This document shows, in pieces, positions 55,936-64,000 of a DNA stretch of 64,000 nucleotides; within the stretch, counting starts at the first letter, position 1, and each line of letters begins with the position of its first letter. Location: assembly GCA_018389105.1 (NCBI GenBank), contig JACATO010002187.1:1178060-1242059 (forward strand), read 5' to 3'. Source of the DNA: Nautilus pompilius. Its lineage: Eukaryota; Mollusca; Cephalopoda; Nautilida; Nautilidae. The position numbers were made by a program, and so were the translations under genes. The notes beneath the pieces are model-generated. The model made no database searches. It saw only the letters and a program-made list of their open reading frames with translations, and had not been told where the DNA came from.

Positions 55936-57565
55936 GATCAACGAAAAATAAAGATATTATTTTGCTCCCTTAAACCCGATATACAGCTCGTGTCAGTCGG
56001 TAACACCTACAAATAGGTGTTCACCCACTTATAGAGCGGGTTATGTTCTGGGTTACTGATTTTCGTTAGGGCAGGGTTAAAAGTGCATTCTTAGAGGGGG
56101 AGACAAACGGGGGGGCTGGTTGTTATAACACCAGCAGTTCCTGATTAAACGTATAGACGAAGATATAATCGAAGTCATACGCTTTGACCTTCCATCGATG
56201 GCTAAAGCGAATGCTCTTATTTATGTGGAACTGTGTCCACACGAATCACCGAAGTGTTGCACACGAATGACACGTGACAAGTCGGCTTAATTCACAACAG
56301 CAGTTGGAGATCACGTTAGACACCTTTTATTGAACAAAAACAAAAAAAATAACTTACAAGTCAGAGAGAGATGAAAGGGCCGCGATACCTGTTAACGACG
56401 TTTATTTATTCACACACCACAAGTTTTATAATACAAGAGAAAACCGATAAGTTCGGAGATTCTAACGCAAAAGGAACAGTTGAAGCTTATTTGGTGGGAT
56501 CAACAACGGGAATTTAACTTGGGAATGGTTCTTAGTCCAAGAGAGTCTGAAGGGTGCTATGCTCGTGTTTGGAGATGATTTTACGGCAGCAGACGTGTAA
56601 GTCGGGACACCGCCGGTCAAAACCAAAGAAGTTCCTTCTCACGATACCAAGGGAGATAAACCTATCGCGGGCATGTTTGTCATTGTTTGTATTTATGATG
56701 GCTTCATCCTAACAATACATTTTACAAAGTGAAGAAAAGGTAAAATGCTTATTACAACTTTAAAATTAAAAAACAACAACAAAACAAATGGAAAAACAAC
56801 AACAATGAATATAAAGGCACTAAAAATAATATTAAAAAAAAGACAATGGCCGAAAACACGTTACGGCGACAACACGATATCATAATTAAGAGAAAACAAA
56901 TGGAAAACAGAGTAAACGCAGGTGCAAGAAGCAAATAAATGAGAGTTAGAGAAACAAGCTCAGAATGCTGCTCAACTGAGTATTATAAAAAAATTGGTTT
57001 TACAGTAATCGAAGCAAAAACCAGTTAAAGGTAAAACAAACACAAAATTGAAGTTTCAGAGAACATCGTTCCAGCCATTTATCTACCCAAAAAAAAAAAA
57101 AACAAGACAGGAGAGACCAGAACAATGCCGAAACTTTATTCAACGTCTGTGCAGTTTGAATTTTTTTTAAGGTAAAAAAAAAAACAGAATTACGCTGTTA
57201 CTATTTTTTCTAGTATAATTTTCCTTCATCAGTGAGCCTAAGTCAGACAAATATCCCGCTTTTGTTTCGCTCGACTTCTGAGGCGAGAAGAGAACTATTT
57301 GAACAGCGAGTTTAAATACTAAAACTGAGAGTCAGCCACGGCGCAGGTTTTCTGTTTCGTTTCGTTACAGTTACACATTTCCTCTGTTGTTTTTTTTTGC
57401 TCTATCGTTCTGATTCCTGGCGATCTTGGCAGCAGTACAGTTTAATACACGAACGGACAATCATTTCCCATCACCTTATTAGTAGTAGCCGAACTGAACA
57501 GGACCTCAAAGATTCGACGATGAGGGCTGACCATTTGTGTTTCCTTTTCCTTTTTAAAAAAAAAA
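55936..57565. other. Intergenic stretch
   Basis: Nothing classifiable. AACAACAACAAAAC-type A-rich runs are near 56770-56810. Minus-strand frame 56934-56752 is a Leu/Phe-rich shadow. Confidence 0.45.
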
Positions 57566-57569
57566 AAAA

Positions 57570-57668
57570 AAATTACCCCGGAGTTGAAACAGAGACCTGC
57601 TAAGCTAAGTTTTAGCGTATTTATTTATTCATTTACCTTTTAGCCAGCTGCGCCACCTAGCGTCTGTC
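57570..57668 (-). mobile_element. tRNA-derived SINE head
   Basis: On the minus strand, A-box-like GGTGGCGCAGCTGGCTAA followed by B-box-like TCTGTTTCAACTCCGGGG; no pairing acceptor stem, A-rich sequence directly after the B box. Confidence 0.5.
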
Positions 57669-57893
57669 TTTCTATACATAGCTTAGTATGCTTAATTATC
57701 CCCCCCTTTTTGACAATTAATCTAGATCTCACTGTCATGTCGAGCCTCCACTCTCTACGGTTTCCTTTCTTTTGCCGGATTAAGTGCTAATCCAAGGATC
57801 TACACCAGAAAAGATTTATTAAAGGTACAAAAAAAGTCGACTTAAAGTGCATGCGTATTAAATATAAATTTCACGACAGAACCTCATCTGCAA

Positions 57894-58868
57894 TCATGGG
57901 TCGCGTTTCACCGCTGATCTTCTGCAAAAGATTCCGAAAAGTTCCATTCTGAATTCCCTGCTCAGCAAATAAAAGAAGAAATTGGTGCTGTTATTGACGT
58001 ACATCAATAGCTGGGCGATTGCCCAGAAGAGTTTCCCATATTTCTTGACCAAGATTGTTCTCTGTGCGACCATAACCACATTGATGGGCACATTAGTGAA
58101 CACGAATAAAAGGTTCAAGCTCAGAACGATCTTCAGATTATTTGACGCCCTGTCTCTTCTCTTGTTCGGTGTATTTCTTGATGCCATAGCCACGTGCCGG
58201 TCCCCGAATCCTTTGTTTAGTCTCCACAAAATGGCGCAGTTACTACAAAGTAAAATAGCCGCAGGAATGTAAAATGACAATGCGAAGTACAAAGGGATCC
58301 AGACATATATGTAAAAATTGTGATAACTGTCGCTTACTGGATTGCAATCGGGTACTGTGTTGTTTTTTCTATAAATGACAGCGAATCCGTAGAGAACGTG
58401 AGAATCAACTATCAGGAAGACGACCCACATTGCTAGCAGCTTTGCGGGCGCTAACCACTTTCTGCTCTCCTCTTTCCAGGTGTCCAGGGGCCGATAGATG
58501 GAGCGAAGTCGTTCTACCGTGACGAACACCAGCGACCAGGGCGCCATCTCGGCCAGAGAATAAGAAACCCACAGATGGATGCTGCAAGCTAGCGAATGCA
58601 GCTCTCGAATTCTTATCGAATAGAAGAAGCGGAGCCATTTCGGTAGAGAGGAACAGTAGAGAAACAACAAATCGATCGCTGCGATTAAAGTGAGCGAGGA
58701 CGAAATGGCGGAGTTTCGCATCGGCTTCTTGCAGAGCACCGCGATAGAGAGAACGTTTCCAGAGGTTCCGCAAGCCATCAGAACTGGCCAGCAGTATTTC
58801 CAAATATTTCTAACCAGGTCGTCCTCGAACTGTTTCCACCCATCTGGATGCTCACGGGACGAATTCAT
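57894..58868 (-). CDS. Divergent class A GPCR, single exon
   Basis: From the ATG at 58868 the frame gives 324 aa with seven hydrophobic segments (about 23-46, 55-77, 94-119, 140-163, 184-214, 243-268, 278-302). Class A marks are GTSGNVL in TM1 (N38), Asp66 in TM2, and Cys95 with Cys175 for the TM3-ECL2 disulfide. The usual DRY is ERL (119-121) followed by RSIYRPL; TM6 has no CWxP; TM7 has NSTNFFFY where NPxxY is expected. NSS at the N-terminus can be glycosylated. These traits are common in the expanded peptide-receptor-like orphan groups of lophotrochozoans; ligand unknown. The frame stays open upstream to 58991 but only with a TTG, and CACACACAG at about 58882-58890 could be an acceptor, so an upstream exon is possible. 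Confidence 0.85.
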   Translation of the reverse strand: MNSSREHPDGWKQFEDDLVRNIWKYCWPVLMACGTSGNVLSIAVLCKKPMRNSAISSSLTLIAAIDLLFLYCSSLPKWLRFFYSIRIRELHSLACSIHLWVSYSLAEMAPWSLVFVTVERLRSIYRPLDTWKEESRKWLAPAKLLAMWVVFLIVDSHVLYGFAVIYRKNNTVPDCNPVSDSYHNFYIYVWIPLYFALSFYIPAAILLCSNCAILWRLNKGFGDRHVAMASRNTPNKRRDRASNNLKIVLSLNLLFVFTNVPINVVMVAQRTILVKKYGKLFWAIAQLLMYVNNSTNFFFYLLSREFRMELFGIFCRRSAVKRDP

Positions 58869-59728
58869 ATTTCTCTGGCGCCTGATTTCCCTGTGTGTGG
58901 GAGGGAGTCCGGTTATAAAGCTACTTGCAGACCAGTTCACTGTGCCGCCTTTTCCTTCTGCCCGGGGTTCTTCTCTATGAACGCGATCCAATTTGTGCCA
59001 GCTCAGTTCGGCGCAAATCCGGCCGGGGTTGGACTATATCACGATCTTTCCCTTGCCATCAGCGTACTACAGCATTCGGTAAGCGCTTTCAGACGGCTTC
59101 TTGCTGGTTCTGGCTCTCAAGACATCCCGCGTTTCCTTTTTATCGAAGTGAGTCTGCTCAACTACAGAGTTAACACCCGTAACCCTGAATAATTAATAAG
59201 CCAAATCGGTTGGTCTGACATCCCATATTCGGCCCTCCAATTTCGAACCAATGCACGCGCACACACTGCCCCGTAATTTCCATAATCAATGAGCTGGAGA
59301 GAAGATGGAGCCAGTCAACGCCAAGTTTAGATTCGAGCCCGATCTTGTTTCTGGAATCACGGTGATGACAGACATGGCTAATTATCCCAGCAAAACAGGT
59401 ACTGGCTGGAAAAGCTGCGTTTATTCTTTTATCGATATCTATTTTTTCTAACCTGATTGATATACGGTTGTCAATAGAATTCTATGGATCTACCTTTAGT
59501 ACCCCACCAACCGCGATATTTAGGGAAGTCTGGTAATTTTATAAAAGCAGAAGAGAAAACCTAAACCTGGCGGTACAAACGAGGCTGGAAGGTAGATTAG
59601 TGTTCAAAAGGTGCGTCACCAAAACGGTCCAACATTAAAGAATATTTAGATAAATGGATCGTAAACTCGGACCTCATCAGCTCTTCTCTTCACCTGCTGC
59701 CTGTCTACTCGTGAAAGATGTGCGGAAT
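58869..59728. other. Upstream flank of the GPCR
   Basis: Presumed promoter and 5' region of the minus-strand receptor. No recognisable core promoter motif. Open frames on the + strand here (58848-59192) are the complement of the receptor frame and its extension. Confidence 0.4.
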
Positions 59729-61027
59729 ACAGTTATACCAGGGGAGATCATAATGATTATACCAGAGGGATTATAACAGTTACACCAGGGGGGATTATAA
59801 CAGTTATACCAGGGAGGATTATAGCAGTTATACCAGGGGAGATCATAATGATTATACCAGAGGGATTATAAAAGTTACACCAGGGGGGATTATAACAGTT
59901 ACACCAGGGGGGATTATAACAGTTATACCAGGGAGGATTATAACAGTTATACCAGGGGGGATTATAGCAGTTATACCAGAGTGGGGATTATAACAGTCAT
60001 ACCAGGGGGATTATAACAGTTATACCAGAGGGGTATTATAACAGTTATACCAGGGGGGATTATAGCAGTTATACCAGAGTGGGGATTATAACAGTTATAC
60101 CAGGGGGATTATAACAGTTATACCAGAGGGGTATTATAACAGTTATACCAGGGGGATTATAGCAGTTATACCAGGGGGGATTATAACAGTTATACCAGGG
60201 GAGATCATAATGATTATACCAGAGGGATTATAAAAGTTACACCAGGGGGGATTATAACAGTTATACCAGGGGGATTATAACAGTTATACCAGGGGGATTA
60301 TAGCAGTTATACCAGAGTGGGGATTATAACAGTTATATCAGGGGGAATTATAACAGTTATACCAGGGGGGATTATAGCAGTTATACCAGAGTGGGGATTA
60401 TAACAGTTATACCAGAGGGGTATTATAACAGTTATACCAGGGGGGATTATAGCAGTTATACCAGGGGGGATTATAACAGTTATACTAGGGGGATTATAGC
60501 AGTTATACCAGAGTGGGCATTATAACAGTTATATCAGTGGGAATTATAACAGTTATACCAGGGGGATTATAGCAGTTATACCAGAGGGATATTATAACAG
60601 TTATACCAGGGGGGATTATAGCAGTTATACCAGGGGGATTATAACATTTATACCAGGGGGATTATAGCAGTTATACCAGAGTGGGGATTATAACAATTAT
60701 AACACGTGAGATTATAGCAGTTATACCAGAGTGGGCATTATAACAGTTATATCAGGGGGAATTATAACAGTTATACCAGGGGGATTATAGCAGTTATACC
60801 AGGGGGGATTATAACAGTTATACTAGGGGATTATAGCAGTTATACCAGGGTGGATTATAGCAGTCATACCAGGGGGATTATAACAGTTATACCAGAGGGG
60901 TATTATAACAGTTATACCAGGGGGATTATAGCAGTTATACCAGGGGGGATTATAACAGTTATACTATGGGATTATAGCAGTTATACTAGGGGGATTTTAA
61001 CAGTTATACCAGAGGGATTATAACAAT
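59729..61027 (+). repeat. 23-26-bp minisatellite, about 1.3 kb
   Basis: About 50 tandem units of the form GGGGGATTATAACAGTTATACCA, with variants ATTATAGCAGTT, GAGTGGGGATT and GATCATAATGATT. Each unit carries a run of 4-6 G and the near-palindrome ATAACAGTTAT (arms ATAAC/GTTAT). Variant units recur in the same order (for example GAGTGGGG units followed by GAGGGGTATT units), showing duplication of multi-unit blocks. Confidence 0.96.
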
Positions 61028-62045
61028 TGGATATTCACAGGCGATGGTCATTCAAATAAACGTTTCGGAGCGAAGCTGCTTCACCTGCACCAATGAACCA
61101 GTCTCCAGGGTTATTAAGATGAGATGGGAATTTCTATGCAGTTCGCATTTGCTATATCCGCGCAGTGGAAGAAAAGACCTCCGACCCAATAACCGTAACC
61201 GTCCCTTTGTGGGATGCCGATACTGTGCACGCAGCCTCGCTGCCAACCATTACAGGTCCTGTGTTGATGGAGTGGCAGACGTCAGGCGGAAGAATGCCGT
61301 CCGAACATCATTTTACGCGTGGTGCAGAGCTGCGACGACTCTTCGAGAGAAGCCGACCCCGACAGGTGTAAAGGCCGGTGTCTCCGCTGTTACGGATATT
61401 TAATAACGATTTTAAAATAATCAGCGAACCAAAATTTTCGCGAGGTAGAAGAAGGTAATTAACGTTTTAGTCCACTGTTCTGCGCGGGGTTGCGAGCAGG
61501 TCCCCCCGACTGACCCCTCTTCCCACCCACCCACCAACCGGGCAAGAACCGTAAGAGAGGCCTCTCCGGTTTCCCTTCTCCGTCTGTTAATGTCGCATAC
61601 AGTTCTCACAGAGCGCGGTCAAAAAGATGGCAAACAGCGAACCATAGCGCAAAAAAACAGGGAAACTGGTCATCTGCCTGGTGCTCTTTTTTGCAACCTG
61701 GCCAATAACTTCGCCTGCCAATAGGTTCGCTTCCAGGACTCACCCGTTTTTTCCTCCTCCTTCTATTTATTATCTAGAACGTTGGCAAGTGTAGAAAGGT
61801 GAGTAAGGGTTTGTGACTTCTCCCCTCTCTCCATCTTATTCTCACTTTCTTCTCTTCTCTTGTACCCCGAGTTACTATTCAGGCACCGAACAGAGAATTA
61901 GCACCTGATTTCACACACAAAGGGTTTATTGCACTAATTATGCGAGAGAATTATGGTTAATTAGCCGCAGCCTTGAAGATATAACGAGAACATCATTACA
62001 CAGTACTTAAACTAGCTGACTCTGCGTTGCTAGGTAACATCAAAA
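61028..62045. other. Intergenic stretch
   Basis: The 119-codon + frame at 61044-61403 starts inside the edge of the minisatellite flank and has no recognisable domain. Nothing else of note. Confidence 0.4.
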
Positions 62046-62048
62046 GGT

Positions 62049-62067
62049 ATTATTATTATTATTATTA

Positions 62068-62099
<32 letters not shown>
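62049..62099 (+). repeat. (ATT)n microsatellite
   Basis: About 50 bp of ATT/TTA repeat with one interruption. Confidence 0.95.
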
Positions 62100-62102
<3 letters not shown>

Positions 62103-62127
62103 GAATCAGCGATATTTAGTAGTTCAT

Positions 62128-62669
62128 TTGATGACGTCATGGCGACGGAATCGTGCGAATGTTTTTCCGGGTCCTTTGAGATTAGGCCCGCCCCAGGGAT
62201 GCTGCAGGCGCTGGTTGGGGGTGGGGGGGGGCTCGCTCGAAGAAAGTCCCGACAAGCACGCGGACGATGTTCAGGAAACCCTGTGGCCCGATCGCCGGAC
62301 CACACACGGCGCAGTAGCCACGGAGGACCGGACGGTCACCGCGAAGGCGTGGAAAGATGGCTCGCCACACCAGGATGCTTCCGATTCTAAAACACGCCCG
62401 CCCGTAGACCCGGATGAGAGCCGCTCGAGAAGTCCGAGGCCGGTTTCAACCGCAGGTTGGAACCAATTTCGTAGCTGCATCGTTCTGCTGTGGCGACCGC
62501 CGCCGGTGCCGGAACATGGACAACGTTGGCCGCAGTCGGTAAGATCCAGGGCGACGGCCATGACACGTTTCGTGAAATGTCTCAACGAAGCTGAAATGGC
62601 TCCAGTGGCCGGATAGAAACCGAACGCGAATTCAAGCTTAAATTTACTCGCCACAGCCGTTTCGAACAA
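62128..62669. other. GC-rich block open on both strands, unclassified
   Basis: A + frame of 162 codons (62128-62616) and a - frame of 132 codons (62669-62271, no ATG at its start) overlap. The minus frame has a natural-looking composition (for example SASLRHFTKRVMAVALDL) with paired Cys (CGQRCPC), while the + frame is Pro/Arg/Ser-rich. No family is recognised and no splice sites were convincing. It may be a transposon-derived or host exon, or GC-driven openness. Confidence 0.25.
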
Positions 62670-63164
62670 ATTGCAAAATAAAGGGTCGCACCGAAAAGTT
62701 TCTTCCGAGATGATGTGATAAATTTAGCAATTATTACTGAATCTAATTTCTACTGATGTGCATTTTTCTACGCCATCCGTCTCGATCTATGTATTTTAGC
62801 AGACCAGTTGAAGTTGAGAGTTTCTTTAAAAAGCATTAGACCGCGCCGACTGTCACCTATCAAAACACCCGCCTGATGCTTACAATTCCGAGGTATGTTT
62901 GAAGGACTTCATGTGTACGAGGTTAAAAGTCCTGTAAATGGAACAGCAAAAATAATAATAAATAAGCGTGAACACAAGTAGGAGGAAAGATAGCTGGTAG
63001 GATTTCCGATGACTGTATGCTCTTCCGGGAGACAGTTTAGATCGAGCATGATTTATATTTACGTATCTTTCGAAGTTAGGGGTTTCTTTTGTCGTTGTTG
63101 TTGTTTTAAAAAAGGGGGGAGAGTTAAAACCTTATCAGGTAATAAAATAACGATGTTCAGTGTG
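62670..63164. other. Intergenic stretch
   Basis: Nothing classifiable. The ATG at 63009 opens the same frame as the LINE fragment downstream, but residues before about 63165 show no LINE similarity and probably are flanking DNA. Confidence 0.4.
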
Positions 63165-63613
63165 CAAATCGAGAAAGCAGATGAGCTAGCGAAAGCTGGT
63201 GCACAGGAAGACCAACCAGACAACAGCGTTAGCTTTCGGGAGAAGAGGATCATCATCAGAGCATTATTTAGGCCACAGTCAGAAAGGGACGACTACCACC
63301 TACTGTCCAGAGACCAGCAAGTGACTCTGGTGAGACTCCGAACCGGACACAATCGGCTCAATGCTCACACGAGCCGAAAGTTTAAGCTGGCACCTTCACC
63401 AACCTGCTCCTGCGGTCAAGAGGATCAGACAGCTGAACACATTCTACAGAGATGTTCGTTTCCGGAGGGAGGGAGAGACGGAAAATGTGGCCAACAGCTA
63501 CTCCGTTCAGAACAAAACTCTATGGCAGCAGGCAGGATCTGGAGAAGACGATTAGATTCATCGCTAGCTGTGGGATGACATTTTAGCGGCGAACGCTAAG
63601 AAGAAGAAGAAGT
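63165..63613 (+). mobile_element. LINE 3' fragment (RNase H end plus Cys/His domain)
   Basis: The + frame ending 63578 contains EKADELAKAGAQ, the last block of LINE RNase H domains, then RLRTGHNRLNAHTSRKF and a CSCGQEDQTAEHILQRC block (CxC...H...C) that closes Jockey/I-group ORF2 proteins. It stays open to its stop and is followed within 35 nt by an AAG repeat tail (63597-63612). This is a strongly 5'-truncated, fairly young copy. The C-terminal block is homologous to that of the LINE at 40.4 kb. Confidence 0.75.
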
Positions 63614-63924
63614 GTGCAAATTCATTCTTTTACCTAATTTTGTGTGTTATAAAAACCATAACCAACATTTTTACCTGGCATTTACAACAATTTAAAGAAA
63701 TACTGAACTCCGTGTAAGTACGGCTTTGGAATTTTGATGTCACTCACTTATGATGTGAAGATAAATTTTCTTCCAGTCTAAACTCTACTTTCTTCAGTAA
63801 CTAATTAAAAGAAATGCTTAGATTTATCCGAAACTTTTCTTAGTTATTTTCAGTGTTAACCCCAGCGTATATTTCAGTATTACATGAAAATCTGTACATC
63901 TGGCATCCACAGCACTTCCGATAT

Positions 63925-64000
63925 TATTTATATAATAAAGAAGAAAGGTCTAAGACCGAATCTTGTGGCACACCACTGCAGACTGACGATACTTAGCGTA
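63925..64000 (-). pseudogene. LINE RT fragment cut by the window edge
   Basis: On the minus strand one frame reads GVPQDSVLDLSSLLYK, the RT block usually written GVPQGSVLGPLLF, with Gly changed to Asp twice. The sequence 5' of this continues beyond the window. Confidence 0.5.

Noticed and set aside
57894..58991. Receptor start at 58991 giving 365 residues
   Set aside because: The codon there is TTG; the first in-frame ATG is at 58868, which still leaves all seven membrane segments.
59729..61027. Repeat array considered as CRISPR-like or as a multi-site operator array
   Set aside because: There are no unique spacers; the variants are shared among units. Any protein-binding role is only speculation.

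Overview
This is an AT-rich eukaryotic window with long introns and intergenic spaces, abundant simple repeats and many decayed transposable elements. Canonical GT/AG spliced genes rule out a prokaryote. The lineage-restricted style of the GPCR, the mix of Tigger/pogo, Tc1, CR1-like and RNase H-bearing LINEs, and the numerous tRNA-derived SINEs fit a lophotrochozoan, most likely a mollusc. That placement is an inference. No CRISPR array, operon or bacterial feature is present.

Three host genes are well supported. (1) On the + strand, 17.7-38.0 kb, a 13-exon gene encodes an ADCK5-type UbiB/ABC1 atypical kinase. All exons join in frame (1803 nt, 600 aa), with an N-terminal presequence-like region and one membrane segment. 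A GC-rich block at about 13.4-13.7 kb may be its promoter and first non-coding exon. (2) On the - strand, 52.3-49.6 kb, two coding exons encode a secreted purple acid phosphatase of the ACP7/PAPL type (478 aa) with all metal-binding motifs. (3) On the - strand, 58.9-57.9 kb, one exon encodes a divergent class A GPCR (324 aa from its first ATG).

Layout. 1-13 kb is mostly non-coding AT-rich DNA. It holds a tRNA-derived SINE, a GA tract, a decayed CR1-like LINE, and three weak minus-strand exon candidates, one with an in-frame stop and one with a frame break. 12.5-14.5 kb is a repeat cluster: a 650-bp TG/GA tract, the GC-rich block, then a 21-23-bp minisatellite. 15.6-17.3 kb is a pogo-type transposon with recognisable terminal repeats. 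The kinase introns host a 607-bp palindromic-ended MITE, Tc1-like remnants, SINEs, a Tigger fragment and an 835-bp MITE. Downstream of the kinase, 40.4-43.95 kb is a minus-strand RNase H-bearing LINE pair, then a CR1-like fragment, then a Tigger transposon at 47.2-48.9 kb. From about 53.8 kb to the end the DNA is more GC-rich and holds SINE heads, the GPCR, a 1.3-kb minisatellite about 0.9 kb upstream of the GPCR start, an unclassified GC-rich open block, a LINE 3' fragment and a LINE RT fragment cut by the window edge.

The three host genes show no obvious shared pathway. The kinase family acts on or around mitochondrial lipid/coenzyme Q biology, the phosphatase is a secreted or lysosomal-type metalloenzyme, and the GPCR is a cell-surface receptor. 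I did not find a convincing novel multi-gene system. The points most worth a second look are the broken minus-strand exon candidates, a possible alternative 3' end of the kinase gene, the minisatellite next to the GPCR, and the unclassified GC-rich open block at 62.1-62.7 kb.
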